64,000 nt of DNA from Dactylorhiza incarnata. Lineage: Eukaryota; Streptophyta; Magnoliopsida; Asparagales; Orchidaceae. The notes beneath the pieces are model-generated. The model saw only the letters and a list, made by a program, of their open reading frames with translations. It was not told the DNA's origin and made no database searches. Of the stretch, positions 22,660 to 33,101 are shown piece by piece. The first letter of the stretch is position 1. Each line of letters begins with the position of its first letter. The stretch is taken from positions 862,001 to 926,000 of the forward strand of contig JAWHQI010000509.1 in NCBI GenBank assembly GCA_033032865.1, given 5' to 3'. The translations under genes were made by a program, and so were the position numbers.

Positions 22660-23400
22660 GATAGGGAATGGCAGTCTGGGAGGTCGGGAGGGACACCTCT
22701 TCCCGAGGCCTACATCCTACTTGGATACCAGATGTCGACGAAGAATGTTATAAAGTAAGGAATGACGGTCGGGGTGGTCCAAGGGGACACACCATCCCGA
22801 GGTCTCCATCCTACTTGGATGCCGGAATGTCTCCATTCTTCGGTCGGTCGAATCGGTCTTGCCCTTTCCCAAAGTTGTAATGTCGGCTTCCCGGCTTTTC
22901 CCTGGTAATCTCTTTAGTCGGATGAGAAGTGTGGTCGGTGGGAACCGCGGCCAACGTGCAAGGGGGGAGCTGATCTCGGCCGTCATCGCAGAGGCTTGGA
23001 CTTAAGGGAACGCACACCCGAGGCACCATCCCATCATCCGTTCTGAGTTTTTTACGAGGGTGTAGTCGGAGGCTCGTGTTTTAACTTGCAGCGGTGAATG
23101 TTGATGCAGGACGACGTCAAGCAGGGAGTGGCAGTCGGGGAGGTCCAAAGGGACACACCATCCTGAGGCCTCCATCCTACTTGGATGCCGGATGTTGACG
23201 AAGGATGACGTCAAGTAGGGAATGACGGTCGGGGAGGTTCCAAAGGAACGCACCATCCCGAGGCCTCCATCCTACTTGGATGCCGGATGTTGACGAAGGA
23301 TGACGTCAAGCAGGGAATGACGGTCGGGGAGGTTCCAAAGGAACGCACCATCCCGAGGCCTCCATCCTACTTGGATGATGAATGCCGACCTAACCTGTTT
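22660..23400. repeat. ~95-bp tandem repeats in Tat-A 3' region
   Basis: Units containing ccatcctacttggatgccgg repeat, with the two best copies starting at 23,186 and 23,281 (95-bp period) and more diverged units at 22,700-22,860 and 23,110. Tandem repeats between pol and the 3' LTR are typical of Tat-lineage elements. Confidence 0.75.
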
Positions 23401-23780
23401 CCTGTTGCTCAACAATTAAACGGGGAGTTAAGCACACTTAAGCACATTAACTCACACAATTGGAGGAAATAATCGGAAACGCATCGCTTTGTTATGGGCT
23501 TTTAGCCCTCGAGGGTGTACGACACCTTTATTCAAGGGTCCCCTGAGCTAGTTAAATCGATCATCTCTTCGCCGAATCGGGAGGTCGGCGTCCATACTTT
23601 TCTCCTGGTAATCTCTTCAGTCGGGCGAGAAATGCGGTCGGTGGGAACCGCGGCCAACGTGCAAGGGGGGAGCTGATCTCGGCCGTCATTGCAGAGGCTT
23701 GGACTTAAGGGAACGCACACCCAAGGCACTGTCCCATCATCCGTTCTGAGTTTTTACGAGGGTTAAGTCGGAGGCACATT
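22880..23780. repeat. 170-bp direct duplication, copies ~700 bp apart
   Basis: 22,900-23,075 and 23,605-23,776 share long near-identical stretches, including ggtgggaaccgcggccaacg and ttaagggaacgcacaccc. No coding content. Confidence 0.75.
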
Positions 23781-23930
23781 TCCCAACCTAGCGTGGAGAT
23801 CGACTATACTGGCCTTCTTCCTTAAAAGACTTTTCTGAGATAGGAAGGACTGTCTCATCCCATATTTCAGGGAGACGTAAATTTTTATTTATAAACAAAT
23901 TTACAAAAGGAGGGGGCATGTACATTCCCC

Positions 23931-24532
23931 TTAGGGATAAAACCTTTTCAGGTCATCGCCGCTCCAGGTGTTCCCTAGCAGCTCGCCTTCCTGGTTCTGC
24001 AAGCGGTATCCTCCGGTCAGGAGAGCTTCTTGGATGATGAAGGGTCCTTCCCAGTTCGGGTTGAGCTTCCCGACGGCTGTTGACCTGCCTGCCGCGTCCA
24101 CTTTCTTTAGGACCAAGTCACCTGCTTGGAAGTGTTTGAGGCAGACATTTTTGTCAAAATGTCTAGCCATTCGGCGCTTGATCTCTTCTTGCCTAGCTGA
24201 GGCCAGGTCTCGGAGCTCTTCGATGTAATCGAGGGACAGCTTCTGGGCTTCCTCATTTTCCAATCGCCATTCTTCGTTTCCGTCTTCCGCGGCTACCACC
24301 CTTGGGCTTCTGACTTCGAACTCTACTGGAATGAGAGCTTCCGACCCGTGAGAGATCTTGAACGGTGTCTCCCCGGTGGCTGAGCTAGGAGTGGTCCTCA
24401 AAGCCCAAAGGACCGAGGGGAGCTGGTCTGCCCAATTACCTCTCAGGTTCTCGACTTTCTTCTTCAGCAGATTGATGATCAGCTTGTTGGCGGCCTCCAC
24501 CTGACCGTTGCTCCTGGGATGGTGTACGGATG
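23931..24532 (-). pseudogene. Tat-A integrase C-terminus
   Basis: The minus strand reads HHPRSNGQVEAANK (end of the integrase core, with the catalytic Glu), then LWALRTTPSSATGETPF, GSEALIPVEF and a C-terminal chromatin-facing region ending NPNWEGPFIIQEALLTGGYR...LKRFYP and a stop. These motifs are those of Tat-lineage gypsy integrases. The N-terminal half of integrase, with zinc finger and the two Asp, is missing. At about 24,533 the sequence jumps to an Athila-type gag-pro. The fragment is open for about 190 residues, so decay by point mutation is slight here. Confidence 0.85.
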
Positions 24533-26610
24533 ACTACCGGATCAGCCCAAGAGATGGAGCGCTTAAATTGTTTATTACAAGAATCAAAACAAGAAGATAA
24601 TGGGACAGTGTCCCGAACTAAATTCAAGTCAATATTTTTCGAAATGCAATCTTCCTCCGTCTCGGAATCAAATTCTCTCTGAAGATCTACTTCTTCCTCA
24701 CTGGACTGGTGCTCCTCCTTTTCTCCTTCAATTGGTTCTTTATCTTCTTCATTTCCTGCACAACTCAGAGATTCATCAAAAATAAAGAGAGGGGGAAGAG
24801 TGGATGTTTCAGTTATAGCTTTGGGGCAAGTGGGTTGCGGCACCTTATTGGGTAGGAAGACACACCCCGTAGCGAAATCAAGGGTGGCACCGCTCTCTTT
24901 CAAGAACGGCACGCCCAAGATAGGGATAGAGTGATTTTCCTGGGGTCCCAACACCTGAAAATCAGCAACCACAATCGTCCCCTCAACTATCACTTCTACA
25001 TTTTTCACTTCCCCCTCAGATTGTATAACGGTCCCATTAGCAAGCATAAGGGATTTCCGATCCTCCGTGTTCATCTCAAGTTGCAATTTAGCAACGTCTT
25101 GCAACGCAATGACGTTGCGGGAGGAGCCGGAATCGCACAAAGCTTTCGTTTCAATATTATTGATGGAACAAGAAATCACTAACTCACTTGGATCAGCCTC
25201 TACCACATCGCCGAGACTCTTCCCTTGATCTATTGGGTTCTTTTCAGTGTTGCTAGGAAGGATCCCATGCGACCGCTCGGTTAGCACTTGGGCCAATTGG
25301 CCCAGCTGCGTTTCCAAGTTCCGCATGGATGCGGTTTGGTTCACCATATTTGAGGTAGCCGCTTGCATAAATTTTTCCATCATCTCCTCCAGATTACTCT
25401 TTTTTTGGGCTGGGGGGCCTTGGTTATAATCCGGGTGTGGTGGCCTCGGTTGGCTCCCGGAGGCGTAAGCATCGTTTTGATGCTGCCCCGGTGCCCATCG
25501 TTGGCCATGCGTGTTTGGGTTCCATGAGAAGTTCGGGTGACTTCTCACTCCCGGATGATAAGCATTATTAAATGGCACCCCCTTAGACTGATTTCCTACA
25601 AAATTAACGGATTCATTCAAGGATAAGTGCGCGAAGTCACCTGATACGTTGTTCCCTGAACATTCGTACGCATGGTGGCCGCCGCCTCCACGTCCTTCGC
25701 ACGTAATGACAGCAGCAGGCGCGGGTGTAGGAGGAAGTGAGTCGACCACAAAGAGACCGCGGGCGTTCCTTGGTGCATTTCTCCCGGCAGTCCAGAATGT
25801 ACTGTGGGAGGCGGTGTCGCGCAGAATCCGAAGGGCCTCCTCTGGAGTGTGGTTCATTAGAGTACCACCCGCAGCAGCATCGATCATTGCCCTGTAGTTG
25901 GGCTCGATCGCAAAGTAAAATGTCTCTACCACATTCCACGGTTGGAGCTCGTGGTTCGGGCAGCGGCGGAGAAGATCATTAAGGCGCTCCCACGCCTCGG
26001 CAAGGGTCTCTTGGTCAGCTTGGCGAAAGGTGGCGATCTCCCACCGCAGGCTCACAATTTTATCAACGGGGTGGAATTTGGCCAGGAACTTGGATGCAAG
26101 AGCATCCCAAGTCGCGGCGGTCCCAGGAGGAATAGAATGGAGCCACACCTTGGCCTTGTCGCGAAGTGAGAATGGGAACAGTCGCAGCTTGACTGTATCG
26201 TCAGGTATTCCAGTGTAGCGGAAAGTTCCGCAGATATCGGAAAACTCTGCCAGGTGCAGGTGCGGCTCTTCACTGGTCATCCCGGAGAACTGAGCATTGT
26301 TCCGGATGATGTTCAAGATCGCAGGTTTGATCTCGAACTGGTTGTTCATAATGTTGGGACCAAATCCCGGATACACACTCCCAGCTGTCGGAGTGGTATA
26401 ATCTCTCATCGTTCTGGGTCGAGGCCTCACTACCTCTTGCGCATCTCCAGGTTGGTGCTGCCCCACATCGGGCAGTCTTGGGTCAGCATTGTTTGGGTCT
26501 ATGTTGTCACCCATTGCCGCCTGTACGGCTGCTGCGCGCCTTCGTGCGCGAGCGGTCCGTTCGATCTCTGGATCAAAGGGTACAAGTTCCCCCGCGGCTT
26601 GTCTCTGCAT
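24533..26610 (-). pseudogene. Athila-type gag-protease, truncated at 3' end
   Basis: An open frame of roughly 690 Athila-derived residues begins with ATG at 26,610, 99 bp inside the primer site. The gag core includes LFPFSLRDKAKVWLHSIPPG, KFLAKFHPVDKI and AWERLNDLLRRCPNH, which are hallmarks of Athila gag. Further on is the aspartic protease motif ALCDSGSSRNVIAL and a C-terminal acidic linker. The frame then runs, without a stop, into the reverse-phase integrase sequence of Tat-A, so the last ~25 residues are chimeric. Reverse transcriptase, RNase H, integrase and the 3' LTR are absent. The zinc knuckle is poorly preserved (CEGRGGGGHHAYEC). Confidence 0.85.
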
Positions 26611-26708
26611 GCACAGTCACCACAAAAAGAAAACAAAACAAAGGAAATAAAAAACAACTGCTCTTGTAACAAAAGCTCACAACTCAAGACGTTACACGCC
26701 TGAACATT

Positions 26709-26725
26709 CCCCGGCAACGGCGCCA
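26709..26725 (-). other. primer binding site (tRNA-Asp type) of the Athila element
   Basis: The minus strand reads TGGCGCCGTTGCCGGGG, the classic plant gypsy site complementary to the 3' end of tRNA-Asp, just inside the 5' LTR (ends at 26,732). Confidence 0.85.
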
Positions 26726-26731
26726 AAAACT

Positions 26732-27553
26732 TGATGCGATATTTCGGCAAGTGCACCGGTCGCGCAAGTAATAAAGTTTGGGAATAGGATCCCCGAGTGT
26801 CGGTCTCTTGAGGAATGCAGGTTGGGTGAACAAATCGCATTGTGTGACTATTGTTACACAAGTGTAAACAAACACACAAAGGGGGGGGGGGGGGGGTTGG
26901 TTGGGTTTTCCTACTCTTAACAACAATGAAGGAAATGCGGGTCGAAAGCACCGCTTCGCAAGGCGAGATGGATGCAACGGCCGCGATGCCGTGCTTCGTG
27001 AGGCGGATGGAGCGTGCTCTAGTGCGGGAAGGCGAGAGTCGCAAACACCTCTTCACAAACGCCGTGCATTGGAGTTCTGCGATCGTGCGCGCTGCCTGGG
27101 CGGAGCCTGAAATGAAAGAAATTTATAAAATACATGTTCGCACGACCAGTGGCGCACGACCAGTGGTCGTGCGCACTATCGTAAGTGGTCGTGCGATAAG
27201 CAAGACAGAACTCATAAAATGGGCGTTAAGTGCGCACGATCAGTGGCGCATGACCAGTGGTCGTGCGCGATAGAGCCATTGATCGTGCGCAGTGTTCCTG
27301 TACAGAATTGTACCGAGAACACCTGCACGACTCCTGTTCCAGCATACAACACCAGTCTAGCCACTGAAAGTGGCACTTAACACTGCATGAAAACTAGTAA
27401 CGAAGATGAACAAGAAGTAACACCAAAACGGGCCTAAAAGTGCACTTAGCATGGAGTATTAAATATGAATGAAAACATGTCTAAAGTGAAGTGCAAAGAC
27501 TAGAAAATCGGCCCAGATGAGTCCATAAATGTGTATATAATTGGGACTCATCA
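26732..27553 (-). repeat. Athila-type 5' LTR
   Basis: 822 bp on the minus strand, TGATGAGTCC at 27,553 to CGCATCA at 26,732. It contains a 16-G run (26,881-26,896) and a set of hairpin-forming gcacgaccagtggtcgtgc motifs at 27,138-27,300. No 3' LTR partner is in the window. Confidence 0.8.
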
Positions 27554-28101
27554 AGTATGCAGGCAATACTCGCCAGGTAGGCGAGTATCAACCAGAAGAG
27601 CTCGCCGCGCACAGAAGACAGCAGAAGCCCTGGGCGAGTATTGGCCCGGCGTGTGCGAGCAGCACCCAATACTCGCCAGATGGGCGACTATGGCATGATA
27701 CTCGCCGAGTAACCCATTGTCGCCGGGTTGGGGGCTGGGCTATAAAAGGCCCCCCTACCCTTTGGTTTTCCTAAAAATAGGACCCAATGGGTACTTGGAT
27801 TGGCACCTGGACTTGAGCTTTTGGACCCCGATTCCCGAACTCTCGAGCCCATCACCCTTGCTTTCATCCAAGTCGGTGCCTTCCCTGTACCCAGCTCGGC
27901 CACTTTGGTTTCGGAGGGGAAGACTCTCTTGAGCTTCTGGGTACGTGGTGGGACCTCCCTGCCGCAGCACCTGGGGTCCGGTTCGTTGCTCTTCTAGCTT
28001 CGTCGTCGTTGCCAGCCAAATCATCTCGTTGGACTGCTGGGCGAGTAGCCTCCGGCTGCATCGGTCCGAATTTTGAGGTCAGTATTTTCCTGGCGTCAAC
28101 A
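27554..28101 (+). repeat. Tat-A family LTR fragment, reversed
   Basis: Plus-oriented LTR lacking its first ~120 bp, ending gcgtcaaca at 28,101 directly against the Tat-A RT frame. The TATA core has mutated to ctaaaaataggac near 27,769. It abuts the Athila 5' LTR at 27,553/27,554, so the Athila element probably inserted into this LTR before a deletion removed the rest. Confidence 0.85.
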
Positions 28102-31100
28102 GGAGAGCACTTCTCACCGGCCTTTGAGAGGAAGCGGCTAAAACCCGCCAGCCTTCCTGTCAACCGTTGGACTTCCTTCATCATTTTTGGGGACTGCATC
28201 TCCAGGATCGCCTTAACCTTGTCGGGGTTAGGCTCTACTCCCTCCGGGGTAAGGAGATGCCCCAGAAACTTTCCTCTTCCTGCTCCGAAGACGCACTTTG
28301 CTGGATTGAGTCTCATCTTGAATTTCCTTAGCGTCGCGAAGGTTTCCACCAGATCGGTCACATGTTCCTGGATGCTCTTGCTTTTGATTAAGAGGTCGTC
28401 CACGTACACTTCCAGGTTCCTCAACTTTTGTCCCTTGAAGATGTGGTCCATCATCCGCTGGTAGGTGGCTCCCGCATTCTTCAAACCGAAGGGCATCATC
28501 TTGTAGCTGTAGCAACCATCATCGGTGATGAAGGAGACATTGCGGCAATCGGGGGGATGCATCCGGATCTGGTGATATCCTGAAAACGCATCAAGAAAAC
28601 TCATCACAGAAAAACCGACGGCTGAATCAACCAACGCATCGATTCGAGGCAGGGGATAACAATCCTTCGGGCAGCTTTTATTCATCAAGGAAAAGTCAAC
28701 ACACATTCTTCAGCTACCCCCCGTTTTCTTCACCATTACAACATTGGAGACCCAGCCTGGGTACTGGATCTCCGATACAAAGCCTGCATCGAGCAGTTTT
28801 TTCACCTCCTCCTGGATTGGCTTGGCAAGGATGGTGGCGGTCCTCCTCTTCTTCTGGCGGACGGGCTGGACCGCGGGATCCAGGTTGAGGCGATGACATG
28901 CAACCTCAGGGTCGACTCCTGGCATCTCGGCGGCACTCCAAGCGAAGATGTCGACGTTCTTTTGCAGACACGCCGCCATCTCGATCTTCTCCTCCGTCTT
29001 TAGCGATCCGCCGATCTTCAGCAACCCAGGTACTCCCTCTGCGGAGAGTACCTCGATTTCTTCAACTTCTTCGGCCAACTCCAGCCTGGCCGGGCTCTCC
29101 AGCACCCTTCTGAACTCTTCTGCGTCAGCCATCCAGCTGATGGTGCTGACGGCGCTGAGATAGCACTCCCGCGCGGCTCTTGGATCGCTCCTGATCCTCA
29201 CCTGGACGTCTCCCTTGCAGTACTTCAAGCACTGATGGTAGGAAGATGGGACGGCCTTGAAGGCGTTGAGAAGCGGCCTCCCAAAGATAGCCCTGTAACA
29301 GCTCGGGGCGTCGACGATAACAAATCGACAATTGATGAAGGTGCCACCGAGCGTTACAAGGAGGTCTGCTCCTCCTTCCACTTTCTTTTTCTCTCCGGAG
29401 AAGCCGAAGAGGGGACCATCAGCTGCTCGAACCCTTGCTGCTCCGACTCCCAGTCCGCTAAACGTCCCCTTGAAGATAACGTTTACGGAGCTACCGTTAT
29501 CGACCAGGATACGATCAACGGTGAAGTCCTCCACTGCGGCTTGAATCACGAGGGCATCATGGAAGGGATTCTCATTTCCTAGCATGTCCTCCTCAGAAAA
29601 GGTGATCTCCTCCATCGGGGGTGGTGCTTGCGAGGTCGAGGCGACACTCCTGCGGTAGATCTGATGGAGGCTCCCCTTGCGGGAAGCTTCCAGCCCCGCT
29701 CCCCCATGGATTACTCTGACTCTGCCTCCCTGAACCAGGTCTCCCCGACCTCCCTAGTCGACCCGGTCTTCGTTCCTCCTTCGAACGACGGCAGCCTGCC
29801 CTGCCTGCGGCTCGGCGGGGGCCTCTATCCTCCGCTGCTCCCCTCCACCTTCCCCTGCTGCTAGCCTCCTCCAGGCTTCCCAAAAGTCTGGGCAGGCAGC
29901 CATGACATGTCCCTCCGCCTGGTGGAAATCACAGTATAGGGGAACATCTTCTGCTTGACGCCTCCTCTGCTTCTGCTTCTTCCTTCCTTGACGGCGGCCA
30001 CGCCCGGCTACCGCCATCGCTTCGTCTCTCCTCCTCTCCTGACGCCTCTCCGGCTGGCAAAAAGGCCTTCTCTCCGGGGATCTCCCCCTTTGATCCCGAC
30101 GCTGGTGCTGTCCAGCCGACCCCCATGGTGGCCGGTTGACGGGGACCTGATAGCACCTTTCCTCCTCCTGATGCTCCGGGGACTCGACGGGCCTCCTCTC
30201 GATGCTCCTCCTGGCTTCCTTCCTCCTGGGCTCATCCCTCTTCTTCTCTTCTCTCCTCCTTTCTTCTCGCCGCTCCGGCCTCTTCTTTTCCTCCCTCCGG
30301 GGTTCTCCTCTCTTCCTTTTCTCAGGGATCCCATCCCTCTCTCCTTCCTCGCCTCTGGTCACCTGTGCCAGCCTTGCCAAGAAGTCAGGGTTGGAAGCCT
30401 CTCCTCGGACAAACTTGTTGGCCCTCTGAATGAGGTTGTCGTAGGAGTAGGGAGGATTCTCGCTGAGCTCCAACTTGAAAAAACCTTGACTTATACCGAA
30501 CGTCAAGGCCAGCAATAAGATTTTGTTATCCACCTCCTGGATCTGCAGAACCTCCTCCTGAAAGCGCTCAATATAGGGTCCCAATGCCTCGTCCGACCTT
30601 TGCACCAGATAGAACAGGGCTGTTGCCTCCTTCTTCAGCTTCCGGGCCGTGTCGAACCGGGTCGTCAGCCCACGGCACAGGTCTTCAAAGCAGTAGATCG
30701 ATCCGGCGGGCAACTGGTGGAACCAGTCCCAGGCCTTTGCACGGAAGGTGATGGCAAACAACCTGCACTTGAAGGCGTCCGACATGGTTCAGATAGAGAC
30801 AATATCCTCGAACCATTGGATGTGTCGGACGGGGTCCTCCTTCCCCGAATAATAATTCAAGGCGGGGTCCCTGAACCCTTCTGGCACTGGCGCGGCAAGG
30901 ATCTCCTCGCAGAAGGGGCTCCTTCCTCCTTCCCGGCGACGATCCTCCACCTGGCGAGTATCACCTCCATACTCGCCATATGGGCGAGTATCCTGGTACC
31001 TCGCCTGCTCGCCCGGCTCGCGGAAGCGAATCCCTTGCGAGGTTGGCTGGTAGAACTGCGACCTCCTTGGTCGCTCGGTCTCATCCTCCACGTGCTCCTT

Positions 31101-31304
31101 TCCTGCTCGCCGAGGTGGACTCCCTCCCTCGGACGGAACTGGGCGATGCGGCGAGGTCGTCGTGACCTCGGCGCGCGGCTGAAGCACTGCTCACATGGTC
31201 CCCTCCATACGCTGCGCGAAGGCTTCAAAAACTGCTAGCGTCACGAACTCGCCACTCGCGGACGGCTTGCCGACTACCTCCTCATGGTCGCCAACTGCGA
31301 CCAT
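28102..31304 (-). pseudogene. Tat-A gag-protease-RT, one frame with four stops
   Basis: From ATG at 31,304, one frame runs to 28,102 interrupted by TGA (31,191-31,193), TGA (30,789-30,791), TAG (29,754-29,756) and TGA (28,707-28,709). Gag has FCEEILAAPVPEGF, the retrotransposon gag core (AFKCRLF, WDWFHQLPAGSIYCFEDL), a long Arg/Glu-rich region and the zinc-finger-like YCDFHQAEGHVMAAC. Protease has RILVDNGSSVNVIF. Reverse transcriptase has DFSLMNKSCPKDCYPLPRID, the catalytic YVDDL and LGHLLTPEGVEPNPDK. The TGA at 28,707 sits where RT normally has Trp (in WRMCVDF). The frame ends inside RT where the reversed LTR is joined. The gag/pro boundary TAG could be a natural readthrough stop, but decay is equally possible. 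Confidence 0.9.
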
Positions 31305-31344
31305 CTCGCCTTCTTACTGAACTTTCTTCCAACGACCACGGTCC

Positions 31345-31362
31345 ACGCTCACCGCACCAAAG
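31345..31362 (-). other. putative primer binding site of Tat-A
   Basis: The minus strand after the 5' LTR reads CTTTGGTGCGGTGAGCG. TGGTGCGGTGAGCG is conserved in Tat-B at the same position and would pair with a tRNA ending CGCTCACCGCACCA. The tRNA was not identified. Confidence 0.6.
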
Positions 31363-32026
31363 TGTTGACGCCAGAAAAATCCTGACCTCAAAATTCGGAC
31401 CGATGCAGCCGGAGGCTACTCGCCCAGCAGTCCAACGAGATGACTTGGCTGGCGACTACGACGAATCTAGAAGAGCAACGAACCGGACCCCAGGTGCTGC
31501 GGCAGGGAGGTCCCACCACGTACCCAGAAGCTCAAGAGAGTCTTCCCCTCCGAAACCAAAGTGGCCGAGCTTGGTACAGGGAAGGCACCGGCTTGGCTGA
31601 AAGCAAGGGTGACGGGCTCGAGAGTTCGGGAATCGGGGTCCTAAAGCTCAAGTCCAGGTGCCAATCCAAGTACCCCTGGGGTCCTATTTATAGGAAAACC
31701 AAAGGGTAGGGGGGCTTTTTATAGCCCAGCCCCCAACCCGGCGACTATGGGTTACTCAGCGAGTACCATGCCATAGTCGCCCATCGGGCGAGTATTGGGT
31801 ACTGCTCGCACACGCCGGCCAATACTCGTACAGGGCTTCTGCTGCTTCCTGCGCGTGCCGAGCTATTCTGGTTGATACTCGCCTACCTGGCGAGTATGAC
31901 CTGCACACTCGCCAGGGTCTCTTCTGTTCCTGCCTTGGACTACTGGTCTCTGTGTTGACCCTTTGACCTTGACTTCTGTCTACGTGGCCTCGGGGGGGTC
32001 CACCCTCGAAGAATGAGGGTTGTACA
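31363..32026 (-). repeat. Tat-A 5' LTR
   Basis: 664 bp, near-identical to the 3' LTR at 17,383 except for the shorter G run (7 G at 31,992). Flanked by GCAAA. Confidence 0.9.
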
Positions 32027-32455
32027 GCAAATAAAACACTTAAAGCCTTCAATATTTTTATTTAGGCTTAAAATTTAGTATTTTTAATTTTAAAATAATA
32101 ACATATTAATAAATACATAATATTTTTAATCAATTCGAGTTGATTCAAATCATATTTCGAGCGATTCAGGGCTGGCTCGAAATCGACTCGAAATTAGATT
32201 CGAGTCAAATTGAATCGACTCAAATTGAGTCGAATCAATTGTAACCGATTCCGATTCAGCTCAATATTCGAGCCATTTTCGAGCGACTTTCGAGTTTCGA
32301 ATAATATGCTCAGCCTTACCCAGTAAGTAGCTCTCCATGCAAGATCTTCATTTCTTGTAGTTTAGGTGCGAGAGTAGCTCTACTCCAAAGCCTCTTCCTT
32401 CCATACCCAAGAACACACACCTTGCAACGAGATCAACGCAGCTAGTTCGAACCTA

Positions 32456-32467
32456 GCTCTGATACCA
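32456..32467 (-). other. copia primer binding site (initiator Met type)
   Basis: The minus strand reads TGGTATCAGAGC within a few bases of the 5' LTR, the standard copia site. Confidence 0.9.
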
Positions 32468-33096
32468 TGTGAGAAATACTCGTTGCACACTAAATTAGAG
32501 AGAATCAACTTTATTCTTAAAGAAAACAGATACAAGGGAGCCACCAATGCAAGACAATTTTGCGAGGTATATTGGACAATTACAGAAAGACACATACAAA
32601 AGGAAACAAAGCAAAGAGGCAAGACGTCGGTCTCCTTCTACTAGCTGCCAGGAAACCTTCAACCAACACCAGACCGCTGCACCTTCAAGCCAGACCGTCG
32701 AACACCTTGCTGCCCGACACCTCTCCCTAAGTGCTCAACAGGAGATCGCCAAGCTCTACTCACAGAGATCGCCAAGATCAGCTCGCCTGCTCAGACCGCT
32801 GCTCAACAGGAGATCGCCAAGCTCAGCTCGCCTCCTCCAGATCGCTACTCAACAGGAGATCGCCAACTAGCTCAGCTCGCCTCCTCCAGATCGCTACTCA
32901 ACAGGAGATCGCCAACTATTTTTTGTTCTACATCCCTTATTTGAAACAAAGGAGAACTGTCCTATTTATAGGAACCTGCTACAACACGCCAAACGCCGAT
33001 CCAGAAGCCAGTCTTGCAGCGGATCCGCCCAGAACACACAACGGCAAATTCGACCACAAAGAAAACACCCCTACTCACTTCACAATAAACTCAACA
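32468..33096 (-). repeat. copia 5' LTR
   Basis: 629 bp, minus-strand TATAAATA at 32,963-32,970. Followed by the GCTGC duplication. Confidence 0.9.
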
Positions 33097-33101
33097 GCTG
33101 C

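Larger units (their letters stand above)
17383..32026 (-). mobile_element. Tat-type Ty3/gypsy element A, rearranged
   Basis: LTRs 17,383-18,062 and 31,363-32,026 (minus orientation, TGTACAACCC...CGTCAACA). Flanks are GCAAG on the left and GCAAA on the right, a 5-bp duplication with one change. The presumed primer site is the complement of cgctcaccgcacca next to the right LTR. The polypurine tract is the complement of caatccccgctctttgc at 18,063. Gag-pro-RT, an integrase C-terminus, tandem-repeat 3' region and two antisense genes match the architecture known for Tat/Ogre/Grande-type elements. The middle (24.53-28.10 kb) is foreign: an Athila-type fragment and a reversed LTR piece replace RNase H and most of integrase. 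Confidence 0.85.
17130..32318. mobile_element. hAT-type nonautonomous element, interrupted
   Basis: The termini are perfect 9-bp inverted repeats, TAAGGCTGA at 17,130 and TCAGCCTTA ending at 32,318. The flanks carry the 8-bp duplication CCCAGTAA (17,122-17,129 and 32,319-32,326). Eight-base duplications are characteristic of hAT. Its own sequence (17,130-17,382 and about 32,027-32,318) is full of cgagtcgactcgaa-type subterminal repeats and has no transposase. It sits in the copia gag region and was later split by the Tat-type gypsy element. Confidence 0.8.
12460..33096 (-). mobile_element. Ty1/copia retrotransposon, split by nested insertions
   Basis: LTRs of 648 bp (12,460-13,107) and 629 bp (32,468-33,096) in the same orientation are nearly identical. 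They are flanked by the same 5 bp, GCTGC (12,455-12,459 and 33,097-33,101). The initiator-Met-type primer site (complement of ctctgatacca) lies against the right LTR, so the element reads on the minus strand. Internal sequence is 13,108-17,121 plus 32,327-32,467. The 15.2 kb between is a later hAT insertion that itself contains a gypsy element. Confidence 0.9.
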
